This document shows, one piece after another, positions 43,401 through 51,661 of a stretch of DNA of 56,053 nucleotides. The position numbers were made by a program, and so were the translations under genes. Source of the stretch: an uncultured Anaerolineae bacterium (GTDB taxonomy: Bacteria; Chloroflexota; Anaerolineae; Anaerolineales; Villigracilaceae); assembly GCA_903822545.1 (NCBI GenBank), contig CAIJPN010000034.1, positions 1 through 56,053 of the forward strand, in the 5' to 3' direction. The notes under the pieces were generated by a model. It saw only the letters and a list, made by a program, of their open reading frames with translations. It searched no databases and was not told where the DNA came from. Every line of letters begins with the position of its first letter. Position 1 is the first letter of the stretch.

Positions 43401-45193
43401 TCAAACTCGAACTGGTACTTCCCATCGGAACCTTTCCCCGCGCTGATAGCGAGGATAACTTCCAGGCTGCTAGATTCGCTGATGGGCAGGTCGGCTTTGC
43501 AGCCGAATTTGAACTTCTTTTCGTTTGTGCTGAAAGAGATGTTCAAATCTTTGATGCTCATCCCTGTCAGCGCCGAAGGAAGCTGTGGCTTTTCTGTGCC
43601 GAATTTCCCCGCCAGGTCTGCGATGAATTCCCCAACCTGGATATCCTGCCCCGGGCCGGTGCTGCCTTCAAACTGCCAGCCGCCAGCGTATTTGGCCGAA
43701 AGGGTCACTGTCACACTGTTCAGGCGGAATTGCGCGCCGATTTCGGCGCTGTACGGCGCCGGCCCCTGGAAGCGGAAGTGCAGGTCTTCCAGGGCGTTGG
43801 GGGGCAAGTCTCCCAGGGTTTTGTTTGCTTCATCCGCGCTGCTGACGCGCAGCCAGCCGCTAACGCCGCCCCCGTGAAAGTCATACGAAAAGCCAAGTTC
43901 TTTGATGGCCACGTCCGGGAAAAAATCTTCGGCAAAGCCAAAGCTGCGCCCAATGGTACGCAGCTTGAGGGGCGTGTCTGCATCCAGGCTGCAGGTGAGC
44001 GGGCCGCTTGGGTAGAATCCGCTAAAGGTCAGGCCAACCGTGTCGAGCAGGACATCCGCCATGAATGATGCGATGATCACGGGTTTGCCCGCTGGCTGGG
44101 GGTAGAGGATGACCGAGAGTGCCAGTTCCCTGAATTTGAACGGTTCGGGCAGCACGTTCCAGTCTTTGACCTGGGCGGCGAATGATATTCGCTCAAGCTG
44201 GCATTCTTTGATGTTGAAAGCCAGTTCGAGATTGAGCAATTCGTCCATTTTCAGGGCGGGCAGGAGCGGGTTTTCGGCAACGCTGAATAATTCGCCGCCA
44301 AGCAGGGATGCGGATGCAATCACAGTATTGCCATCGATGGGCAACTCGGCGTTGATGCGGAAGCGGCAGGCATTTTCGCCCACCATCAACTTGATGGTGC
44401 TGTCGAGGATCACCTGCGAGGCTTCGGGCCAGGGGTAGATGGGCGAGACGAGCGCGATGTGGGCGTCTTCCATCTCTGCCGGGCCGAATTTCACCTGTTC
44501 AACCAGCGGCACCCGGACTTTTAGCTTTGGCAGGGAGTTCAGGTCTTCAATGGTTGCGACTGCGGGGATTTTGGACTCAAACGATTCGTCCGGCAGCCCC
44601 ATCAGGTCTTTCAGCAGGCTGCCAAAGGGGCCTTTCAGCGCGGACAGGGTCAGGTTGCCCGCCAGGAGCATCCCATTTTCGAGCAATTCGGGCGCGAGGG
44701 CTTGCGCTCTGCGTTGCTCGTTGGCTTGTGCCCAGTTTTTCCACAGTTCCAGACCGGGCAGGGCTTGTGAAACGCGCTCTATGCGACTGCCGAGAGTTTC
44801 ACCATCGGCAGCGGGGGCATAGGCGTAGATGAGCAGCCCGTCTTCAAGGCCAAGCTGGCCCAGAAACAGCCCGGCGGCTGACCCGGTCGTATCGCCGACC
44901 TGGGCAGATTCATCCATCTGCGGTGCGCCCGGCATCTGCGGGAAGCAATCGCCAAAGCTCCAGCCGCTGGCCGAGGGTTGCGCGCAAAGCAGCACCAGGC
45001 TGGGGCTGATGATGCCATCTATTGCGCAGTCGAGATTCCAGAGTTGGGCTTTCCCGCTGAATTTTCCTGCGGAAAGGTCGCTGCCATCGGTGATGATGAT
45101 TTCACGCGAAAACAGGCGTCTGGAAATATCTTCCATGCAGGCGGTGGACAGCCTGTCATTTTTTGTGCTGATGGAATAAGTTGGTTCTGGCAT
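40418..45193 (-). CDS. Large operon protein C, DUF6603-like, 1591 aa
   Basis: It is a giant protein without signal peptide, mostly short beta strands with repeated FxxAL, LxISF and VxLxAKY patterns. About residues 825-875 form a Ser/Gly/Ala-rich spacer. Residues about 890-1340 resemble DUF6603: FGPIYFDQIGIAYEE, ISFDGLEFGTSISEFKP, FPL-like YPLGGLPVFYVTGLAAGFGYHRALLMP and QVAQYPLVAAA. The C-terminal 250 aa are hydrophilic and Lys/Arg-rich near the end. It starts 24 bp after the cyclase-like gene and overlaps gene D by 4 nt. It could be a carrier, shell or lipid-binding-like surface protein; that is a guess. Confidence 0.8.
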   Translation of the reverse strand: MPEPTYSISTKNDRLSTACMEDISRRLFSREIIITDGSDLSAGKFSGKAQLWNLDCAIDGIISPSLVLLCAQPSASGWSFGDCFPQMPGAPQMDESAQVGDTTGSAAGLFLGQLGLEDGLLIYAYAPAADGETLGSRIERVSQALPGLELWKNWAQANEQRRAQALAPELLENGMLLAGNLTLSALKGPFGSLLKDLMGLPDESFESKIPAVATIEDLNSLPKLKVRVPLVEQVKFGPAEMEDAHIALVSPIYPWPEASQVILDSTIKLMVGENACRFRINAELPIDGNTVIASASLLGGELFSVAENPLLPALKMDELLNLELAFNIKECQLERISFAAQVKDWNVLPEPFKFRELALSVILYPQPAGKPVIIASFMADVLLDTVGLTFSGFYPSGPLTCSLDADTPLKLRTIGRSFGFAEDFFPDVAIKELGFSYDFHGGGVSGWLRVSSADEANKTLGDLPPNALEDLHFRFQGPAPYSAEIGAQFRLNSVTVTLSAKYAGGWQFEGSTGPGQDIQVGEFIADLAGKFGTEKPQLPSALTGMSIKDLNISFSTNEKKFKFGCKADLPISESSSLEVILAISAGKGSDGKYQFEFDGQVNVQMPETTLEFKLQFEHGGGTDKLLASYHQDTPLMLNIPDLLVALARGDAELASMIGGLELRVGLQDIQLAFKRNAEPEKPVQSLFGMRLKALMQVSDTPVEIDSMLFAAFEKPADSQDKKTASSRVVFGLKIGAELTLSRLPLLGKELPNAQAMGIKEMQLFAASQALGAEDATALGALLPECQVKLPEKEAENGADSTKAAEKPAALDKGVTVTALLLLGSDSSRRLVLSPSGSSASGGEDAARGESGTTSSEGSAGVVVATAGAGSQVAGESLAVESPVKWIKIEKQFGPIYFDQIGIAYEEQVLSFMLDASISAAGLTISFDGLEFGTSISEFKPSFDLKGLGINFKQGQVEIGGAFLKSGDGYSGRAVLKIGKLSLMAMGAYTNQNGQPSMFIYAVLDYPLGGLPVFYVTGLAAGFGYHRALLMPPISQVAQYPLVAAALGSQTAIVPSDDPGAALKALETYLKVENGQYFLAAGVKFTSFKMVESFAMLAVSFGQHLEVNILGLSTIKIPFSDKPSTSSLSEIQVAIKASFIPDNGFVGVMAQLTPSSYLLSKDCHPTGGLAFYSWFAGDNAGDFVLTVGGYHPKFSVPPHYPQVPPLAVNWQVNSSLLVKGSAYFALTPSMLMAGLNLEASWRSGGLEAWFNARLDFLIGWKPFFYRANVFVSMGVAYTFRIDTWFGSWTQRLSANLGTQLQIWGPEFSGTARISLSFITFDIKFGAGAPTLPASISWDDFRKSFLPEKLVDVSVSGGLIGEKPAGASGDVIDLGILDPRACALVVDSSIPVKALGTTIITESNFGIAPMGRSDVPTVMTIKVSRDGQDCTADFDITPITKKVPAGLWGTKLEPDMNAPAMISVTSGFELKARVQTTPAAGGTDNLSYDISAALENTPVGVAKKISHTKKRQVSRELHLSRGQAAESRMEKSMNNDVRRQTIKKGLASSKNRQQDVLAALGFGPEAITINDSLADAFAIAPQIETLKTNEVVS

Positions 45194-45217
45194 GGGGTTG
45201 CACCTTTCACCAGGGGT

Positions 45218-47113
45218 TCAGGCCGCCGGGGGCATGCTGATTTCTCGAATATTGAGCATCTTGTCGTAAACATTTTCAGTAGAGTAAAGCAAACCAAAAA
45301 AGACTCTTGTCGCCTGGGCCATGGCCTGTTTCACATCTTCTTTAATGAGAACACTGTCTACTTCTATGTCATAACCGGTCAGCAGGCACCACACCTGGGC
45401 GCGCAGCGTTTGTAGCCAGAGATCACTGAAGCTTTGTCGTTCTGCCCTCCGAGCATCAAGATACTTAATGCGTTTATCCCGAAGAGGGGTTGCATCTGCA
45501 TATAGTGATTGAAAAACTGTTTCCTCCGCCACCAGGATAAGGAGGTGCATCAACCAGCCATAGGCAAGCGGGATAATGGCCTGGTCTTTCAATAGCTCAA
45601 TAAAAGTCATAAAATCCGATGCATTTTTGAGCACGAGGCCGTAAGGAACATTGGTCACGATACATTCTCGGTTGGGTGACTCTGGCGGGCGCTTTACTCC
45701 TGCGGGAATGAAGGCAGCCACCGGGAATTCGATTTCGAACACTTCTGGCCGCCCACCTTCATCACTGTGGAAGGCTACATTTGGCGCATTTTTGGGCTTT
45801 TGGTATTCTGCATAGACCATTGCGTTGAGCATACCGGCTGCCAGGTGCACCCCATCATTGATATTTCCAAGCACAGGATGTTCCAACCCTTCGATCTCCC
45901 TGAACGATGGAATAATCTCGATATAAACATTGGGCGCTTGAACCAGTTGCATGCTCGTATTTTTGCCTCGTATCGGGGCAAATAACGCTCCAGCGAACAG
46001 CCTGGCCGGCGGAGGGGCAATTTTGCTCTCCGATATCCGAATGACTTCTTCCAAACGGTTGAAAACTGCCGCAGGCCAGACAGAAAACAGGTCGTAATCT
46101 CCGGTTACGGCATTACGTGGGTCATTCCCTAAATAGGTTGGATATGGGTTTTGGGTGACGAGGATGGGGTAGAAATTTGTTACTGAGCCTTGGTCTGAAA
46201 GTGTAAAGTGTAAGGTTTTTAACAAGCTGTTGAACTGGCCTATAGTCGGATTGATCTCAATTGGGATAACAGGAGAAGTGACAGCGGGAATTTGAAGTAC
46301 CTTTCCTTCATCGGCGTGTTGCACACAAAATTCAGGTTGGGTTGCACCTGGCAATTGCTTTATATAAGGAGTGAACGAATTATCGGGTTTTTTGACGTAG
46401 ATATTTCGATGATATGCATACCAGACCTTATCGAGGGGAGGTTGTGCCGGGTGTTGCGGGTCAATGATATCTTGCCTTAAGAGAAGATATTCCATCGCTA
46501 CATTTGCTTTTTCAGGTTGCAAGCTATTAAAAGCAATACCTGCCACCCATTTTTTATCATTCACAGCTGCCAGGTATGCGCCGCAATAGAGATTATCTTC
46601 AAAAAGGCGTTGGAAAGCCGTTTGGGTCAAACCAAGGGGAATAAAAGGCGTTTTAGCGATATTTTCTCTTTCACTATGTGGTTTTTGTCCCGTTAAAATA
46701 CGTTTTTCATCGTTGATGGCTTGATCGGTTTGTAGCTCCTCAAACTTTTTCAGGGTCTCAAGGTGTGATTTTGTGTTGGCGTTGATATTTTCGACGCCTT
46801 TTTTGTTCAATACCGGCAGAAACGCCACAAATCCCGCCATCGGCCCCCAGTTGCAAGATTTGGCATGCACGAAAAATGATTTCAGGCAGTAGCCATCATC
46901 GATGAGCGTTGTTGCGGCTTTGCCGGGTACCCGGGTAAGAATGGCGGAATTGAGAGTATGGGCTGTATTCAAGAAGGCCCGGCTAACTTTTTCCGGGAAT
47001 CCCTGGTTTTTAAGCTTGCTGTCTGATGCTTGCAAGTAGGTATCTGATGGAAGATCAGCATCAGGCGCGCGGTTTTTCCATTGATCGTAAGCGGTTAGAT
47101 GGGGGAATGCCAT
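45218..47113 (-). CDS. Edema factor / ExoY-like nucleotidyl cyclase domain protein
   Basis: A 631-aa protein whose residues about 38-110 resemble the class II adenylate cyclase toxins (anthrax edema factor, CyaA, ExoY): GFPEKVSRAFLNTA, then TTLIDDGYCLKSF and VHAKSCNWGPMAGF. Lys78, His83 and Lys85 keep the K-5-H-2-K spacing of EF K346/H351/K353. TGDYDLFSVWP gives Asp339/Asp341, matching the two metal aspartates. FHSDEGGRP gives His449 and Glu452, but Arg455 stands where EF has Asn583. About 110 extra residues lie between the first two motifs. AGGAG sits 6 nt before the ATG; it starts 1 bp past the stop of gene A. No signal peptide. It might make cAMP, cGMP or another cyclic nucleotide. Confidence 0.72.
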   Translation of the reverse strand: MAFPHLTAYDQWKNRAPDADLPSDTYLQASDSKLKNQGFPEKVSRAFLNTAHTLNSAILTRVPGKAATTLIDDGYCLKSFFVHAKSCNWGPMAGFVAFLPVLNKKGVENINANTKSHLETLKKFEELQTDQAINDEKRILTGQKPHSERENIAKTPFIPLGLTQTAFQRLFEDNLYCGAYLAAVNDKKWVAGIAFNSLQPEKANVAMEYLLLRQDIIDPQHPAQPPLDKVWYAYHRNIYVKKPDNSFTPYIKQLPGATQPEFCVQHADEGKVLQIPAVTSPVIPIEINPTIGQFNSLLKTLHFTLSDQGSVTNFYPILVTQNPYPTYLGNDPRNAVTGDYDLFSVWPAAVFNRLEEVIRISESKIAPPPARLFAGALFAPIRGKNTSMQLVQAPNVYIEIIPSFREIEGLEHPVLGNINDGVHLAAGMLNAMVYAEYQKPKNAPNVAFHSDEGGRPEVFEIEFPVAAFIPAGVKRPPESPNRECIVTNVPYGLVLKNASDFMTFIELLKDQAIIPLAYGWLMHLLILVAEETVFQSLYADATPLRDKRIKYLDARRAERQSFSDLWLQTLRAQVWCLLTGYDIEVDSVLIKEDVKQAMAQATRVFFGLLYSTENVYDKMLNIREISMPPAA

Positions 47114-47114
47114 G

Positions 47115-50100
47115 TTATTCTCCTTTTGCAAGCTTCAACCAAACTTCCCGGATTTCCTGGGGCGCGGCCTTCGCATCTCCGGCGGCGGGCGCGGACAGTT
47201 CTTTCCAGCCTGCATCCTGGCTTTCGCGCCACGCCCAGCGGTAGCTGGAATCAGCCGTGAGCGGCAGGTTCAGCCCGTTGGGGCTGGTTATGATCGGGGC
47301 GGCGAGGAAGATGAGTTCGAGACGATCTAATAAATCGGAATATTGTTCGGGTGGGATGTCAATTGCCTTGACCGGTAAAATCTCACTGGCGGCATGGACT
47401 TTTCCGTGCGGGTCGAGCAGCAGGGTGACCGTTTGGCGGGGATCATTGACAGCCAGTTGGATGTCAGTTGGCGCCGGGCAGAAGGGGGGGCGGAGTGTCC
47501 CTTTTTCATCTTCCAGCCAGCAGCCGACCAAACCATCATCCAATTCTTCATCATCGCCCAGTTGGATCGGGAAACGGACGCTGCCAAAAGCATGTTTCCG
47601 GGGTTTTTGACGGTCAGCACCAGACGGGGCGGCCGGGTTGCCGAAAATTTCCAGTTTCAGGCTGGCGCGCGCCACTGCCAGCGGTTGACCCATCAGCAGC
47701 GGGGTTTCCACTTCCCCGCTGGAATGCTGCGGGGCGATATTCTCAAGGATATTCCCCAGGCTGGACAGGAAATCATCCAGCGAATCATTCCCGCTGCTGG
47801 CAAGGCTCACAACCACTTTTCGCAAGTGAACGTTTTGAATATCTTCCGGCCTGGCAGTTTTGCTGCCTGGAGTGGCCCGCCAGCGGGTGGTTGGAACGGT
47901 GAGCAGCGCACCCAGGGCCACCCCGGCCTGGTCGTATACCAGCAGGCTGTTTTCAAGGAAGTTGGGCAGCAGCCAGCCGCAAATTGGATGCGTGGCGGGA
48001 TGCGAGTTCATTTCATTCGATTGCTGGAAGCCAGAACCGGCTGCCAGCCAGCGGAAATTTAACCGCGCCGCTTGTATCAAACGCGGCGGAAGTGTGACCT
48101 GCCTGGGGATATTCTCATCGTCGCGCAAATCTTCACAGGCGATGATTTCATCGAATGGTAGTTCGGTGGTGCGGCCAAAGGTATCGACCAGGTTCAACTG
48201 TCGGAACTTCAGCACCCCGGCGCGGATGGGGCTGAAGTTGTCTGGCGTCTGCCCGGCATTAAATAGCCCGGCATTGGAAAGCTGTCCGCCCTGTTTCTGG
48301 ATGAGCATATCATTGAACCCGGTGAGCGCCTGCGACAGGAATTTCCGGTTTTGCAGGGCTTTCAATCCGTTCAGGATGGACAGGATCGGTTCTGGTGAAA
48401 TTGCTTTGGGGTCAAGTTTCAGGCGGGCAGCGTACCCTTCACAGAGAGTGGTGATGTTTTTTCCGAGCCAGGCCTGGAAAGCCTCACCATCTTCCAAAGG
48501 CGGCTTAAGCGGGGCCAGGTATTCCTGCCAGACCCCGGTGGCGGCGTTCTGCATGGGGCCAAACAGCAACTCTTTCGACTTTTCTTTGTCTGCCAGGGCT
48601 TGCAGGCCTTTTGAAATCCGCTGCCTGAGCTGCTCATGCGCGTGAGCGGATAGTATGCTCGAACCAAAATACATCGGTTGCGCTTCTGTGATATTCGCCA
48701 CCGCTTTCCCGGTCTTTTTTTGCTGGATGAGCTTGCCTTTCTTCTTGCCCAGCCCAATTTTGCCAGCCATAAAATTTTCCGGGTAGTCCTGCCCGGCGGC
48801 GAAAGCTGCGGCAGGGCGGTCAGATTCTGCCCGGGTGGGGGAGAAAGAGACTCTCCACTCAAGGAAAATTAAATGGGGCTGCGGCCCTTCGGGTGCGGGC
48901 AGGTTTCCCGCGCTTTTGCCGGTTTTTAGCGCAGGCTCGCAACTGATGGGGGTACTGCCATCACATTGGATCACCCTGCACTCAAGTTTTTTATCCAGTT
49001 CATCCAGCAAAGCCAGCTTTGCGGTGTTTGCAAACAAAACCACCGGCTCGCGGGGCTGCCAGTAACGCGCCGAGGGGATTTGTTTCAATGCATAATGCCT
49101 GGCATCTTCTTTTTGATTATGCCGGGTGATGGCCTGTTTCAATTCATCACACCATTGATCGAGCTTTTCTTTGACCTGTTGGATGGCGTTCGCTTTTGCA
49201 TCCCGCAATTGGTTCTGTTCCCGGGTGAGACGTTCCACCCTGGCAGCTTCGGCGTTGTCGCGGATATTTTTCCCGGATGAAAAAACCCGCTGGATGGCCA
49301 GGTTCAAATCTGATGCGAATTCTTGCTGCATATCCAGCAGTTCTTGCAGCCCCCGGTCATATTCCTGCTGCTGGAGGTTGATACGGGTAAGCTGTTGCGC
49401 AAATTCGAGCGGCAGACCCTGCCTGGGTTGTGGTTTCTCTGCTTCGTTTGGCTCAATTTCCGGCTGGAGAATCCACCGCAAGCCGCCAAACACCGCATTA
49501 AAGCCCCTTTGGTGCCAGTTTTCGGCAAATTTTGCATCCAGATCCAACCGGTCATTGGCCAGGTTGGGTTGGATGGAAAGGAACTCCAACTGCTCCTCGA
49601 TCAACGCCTTTTGTGGATTTTGCCCCCCGGCAATTTCTGCCGCCAAAAAGGTGGAGATGGCGTCTACATCATTGTTCGCCACCGCGATTTTTTTTGCTTC
49701 CACCCCCAAGCTTTGCACCGATTTGGAAACAGCCCCGTAGCAGAACATCCGGTTTGGAAATGGGCCATTGCCTGGAGTCTCCCAGTTTAAACCTTGTCGC
49801 AATGCATCGGCCACCGGCTGGCCATCTGGAATTTGATGCAGATACTTCCCCAGGAAATCATCTGCCGGGTCACTGTACCAGCCCAAGACCGTGTATTCGG
49901 GACAGGAATCTGCCGGTTCTTCATCGTGGAAGCCAAAAACGCTGTAACAGTTGGGATAAAACGCAGCAAACGCCGGGACGCCATAACCGATAGCCGTCAA
50001 TTTATCCAGGTATTCAGCCTGGGGATTCTTGCCCGGTTTTGCAGTTTGATTTTTTTGCCACTCATCCAGCCCCAGCTTTCTCCCCACCCGTCGAAATAGA

Positions 50101-50453
50101 ACTGGCGATTTGTCCGTTTTCCGCTTCAGCGGGTAAGCAACGCAATCTTCCCCCTGGCCTTCCGGGTGGATGTAGTCACTTTCCACCACCCATTGAGCCA
50201 CTTTGCCTGTCTGGTTTCGGCGTGTTACCAGCCAGCGATTCGGCACTTTGGGGAAGGTTGCCGTGTCATTTGGGTCCACCAGCCCCTTTGTCAGCGCGGC
50301 GGGCAGGAACCAGTGCAGGTGAACACCCGGCCCAAGCGCCAATTTTGAACTTTGCCCCAATCGTGAAACTGTATCTGGTGTTTTGTCGTTGGGCTTTTTC
50401 CTGGCTACGAACAATGATTCAACACAAACGGGAACCAGCAAATAATCAGTCAT
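47115..50453 (-). CDS. Large operon protein A, unknown function, 1112 aa
   Basis: It is the first gene of the four-gene unit. The N-terminus has LLVPVCVESLFVARK, GPGVHLHWFLPAALTKG (about 42-57) and VPNRWLVTRRN (70-80), a combination I recall only from uncharacterised proteins. Residues about 355-460 are a long Gln/Glu/Arg-rich coiled coil. The rest alternates beta segments; near 790 is DTFGRTTELPF and near 850 HPICGWLLPNFLENSLLVYD. The C-terminal 100 aa contain LTADSSYRWAWRES. No signal peptide or membrane helix. The stop is followed directly by the cyclase-like gene. Confidence 0.78.
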   Translation of the reverse strand: MTDYLLVPVCVESLFVARKKPNDKTPDTVSRLGQSSKLALGPGVHLHWFLPAALTKGLVDPNDTATFPKVPNRWLVTRRNQTGKVAQWVVESDYIHPEGQGEDCVAYPLKRKTDKSPVLFRRVGRKLGLDEWQKNQTAKPGKNPQAEYLDKLTAIGYGVPAFAAFYPNCYSVFGFHDEEPADSCPEYTVLGWYSDPADDFLGKYLHQIPDGQPVADALRQGLNWETPGNGPFPNRMFCYGAVSKSVQSLGVEAKKIAVANNDVDAISTFLAAEIAGGQNPQKALIEEQLEFLSIQPNLANDRLDLDAKFAENWHQRGFNAVFGGLRWILQPEIEPNEAEKPQPRQGLPLEFAQQLTRINLQQQEYDRGLQELLDMQQEFASDLNLAIQRVFSSGKNIRDNAEAARVERLTREQNQLRDAKANAIQQVKEKLDQWCDELKQAITRHNQKEDARHYALKQIPSARYWQPREPVVLFANTAKLALLDELDKKLECRVIQCDGSTPISCEPALKTGKSAGNLPAPEGPQPHLIFLEWRVSFSPTRAESDRPAAAFAAGQDYPENFMAGKIGLGKKKGKLIQQKKTGKAVANITEAQPMYFGSSILSAHAHEQLRQRISKGLQALADKEKSKELLFGPMQNAATGVWQEYLAPLKPPLEDGEAFQAWLGKNITTLCEGYAARLKLDPKAISPEPILSILNGLKALQNRKFLSQALTGFNDMLIQKQGGQLSNAGLFNAGQTPDNFSPIRAGVLKFRQLNLVDTFGRTTELPFDEIIACEDLRDDENIPRQVTLPPRLIQAARLNFRWLAAGSGFQQSNEMNSHPATHPICGWLLPNFLENSLLVYDQAGVALGALLTVPTTRWRATPGSKTARPEDIQNVHLRKVVVSLASSGNDSLDDFLSSLGNILENIAPQHSSGEVETPLLMGQPLAVARASLKLEIFGNPAAPSGADRQKPRKHAFGSVRFPIQLGDDEELDDGLVGCWLEDEKGTLRPPFCPAPTDIQLAVNDPRQTVTLLLDPHGKVHAASEILPVKAIDIPPEQYSDLLDRLELIFLAAPIITSPNGLNLPLTADSSYRWAWRESQDAGWKELSAPAAGDAKAAPQEIREVWLKLAKGE

Positions 50454-50506
50454 AACGCCAACCTCAGCTGCAGTTGTTCATGGTTTACTGAAAACAGTTC
50501 ATCAGC

Positions 50507-51082
50507 TTAGAGTTTGTGAAAAGTGGAGGCTCTCCGAGAATTTCCGTGATGAAACCATATATCCCGGTAGGCTTCGGTAACATGAAAGGTGAGCGCAATT
50601 TCATCCAAACCCAACTGGCCCAACCGAGTGAATTGTGACCAGTCTACTCTGGCGCTGATATAGCGCTCCAATATCCCAACAATACTCGCAGCGCTAATCT
50701 GTTCTTTCACTGCCACATCTTCAATGGTCGCGTTCACCAACTGCAAAAGAAGATGTTGTTCGTACATAAATGCGTTAGGACTGTGGGGTTCGTGCCAATC
50801 CAGACCTTGCGAGCTGGTTGGATGACCATCGCAATTCTCACAGCGATAACGCTTTGGCCAATAGCGCAGGTACGTTGGCCGCCCAAACACTGGCAAATAG
50901 CGTATCTCTAGCCAATCATCATGCCCGTGAAACTTCTGGATTGTTTTTCTGCAGCGATGACAAGTGGCAGTGTCTTTCGTGCTTTCAATGGTGATGATCA
51001 GAGTACCTGTGTGACTGATTCCACTTTTCAACGCCCTGGCTTCCGGCAATTCCAGTGGTATCGTGACTTGTGTTTTGGACAT
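50507..51082 (-). pseudogene. ISL3-family transposase, C-terminally deleted
   Basis: From MSKTQVTIPLELPE it shows the ISL3 N-terminal zinc ribbon (CHRCRKTIQKFHGHDDW, RYLPVFGRPTYLRYWPKRYRCENC) and HTH region, then reaches LGLDEIAL, the first catalytic Asp/Glu block. The expected KKGHRDY continuation is missing, and the frame jumps to a short tail ending at the left terminal repeat. An internal deletion has removed most of the catalytic domain. Not functional. Confidence 0.8.
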
Positions 51083-51157
51083 GTGACCTTTTTTTCCCAA
51101 TTCTATCCCGTTTTTCACCCCCACCTGTGGGGGCTCCACGCTAATTCTCAGGGAGCC
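50528..51157. mobile_element. Internally deleted ISL3-type element with both inverted ends
   Basis: The left end reads inward GGCTCTCCGAGAATTTCCGTG; the right end on the minus strand reads GGCTCCCTGAGAATTAGCGTG: about 17 of 21 positions match, and GGCTC is the usual ISL3 start. The element is only about 630 bp because the middle of the transposase gene is gone. Flanking 8-mers do not match, so the target duplication was lost or never identical. It sits just upstream of the four-gene operon. Confidence 0.7.
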
Positions 51158-51478
51158 CCCAGGGTTCAGTCCCAGTTTTTTTGAAAAGATATCCGGCAGG
51201 AGCAGGATGCCCATCTGGTATTTCCTGGATAGCCGGGCTGCCGGGTCAAGCTGACGGGCAACGGTAGGAGCATGAACAGCATATTCAGGATGCGCAAGAA
51301 AAAGGGGGCTCAACGAAAGCCACAAGCGGGCTTCTTCGCTTTGCGCCAGGGCTTTGAGCAGCCGGGCAGGCCGGGTATGCAGGTTTTCTTTCACATCGTG
51401 CCCGCCCATGATGAAATTCACTCCCAACGCATGGAGCGCGCTTGCAAGCTGGTCGCCGGTGGCTGCTGTCTGTCGCAT
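51158..51478 (-). pseudogene. Unknown gene interrupted by the ISL3 element
   Basis: From MRQTAATGDQLASALHALGVNF the frame reads about 107 residues (SEEARLWLSLSPLFLAHPEYAVH then APTVARQLDPAARL) before entering the ISL3 terminal repeat, and continues as a chimera into the transposase frame. The 3' part beyond the element was not found. Family not recognised. An alternative start lies at 51526. Confidence 0.55.
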
Positions 51479-51661
51479 GGGTTGATTATACCCAGCGTGG
51501 GTGAGAAATAAGCTACAGGTTGCCACAAACGGTATAATTTAATCACGGGTCAGCATCTGGATAATCCAAACAGATTGGAATCTGTGCAAATATCCAGGGG
51601 CGAGTGGCCGCAGAAATATCACAATTAGGAACAACAACTGTGTCAGCAGCAAAGGCGGCAC

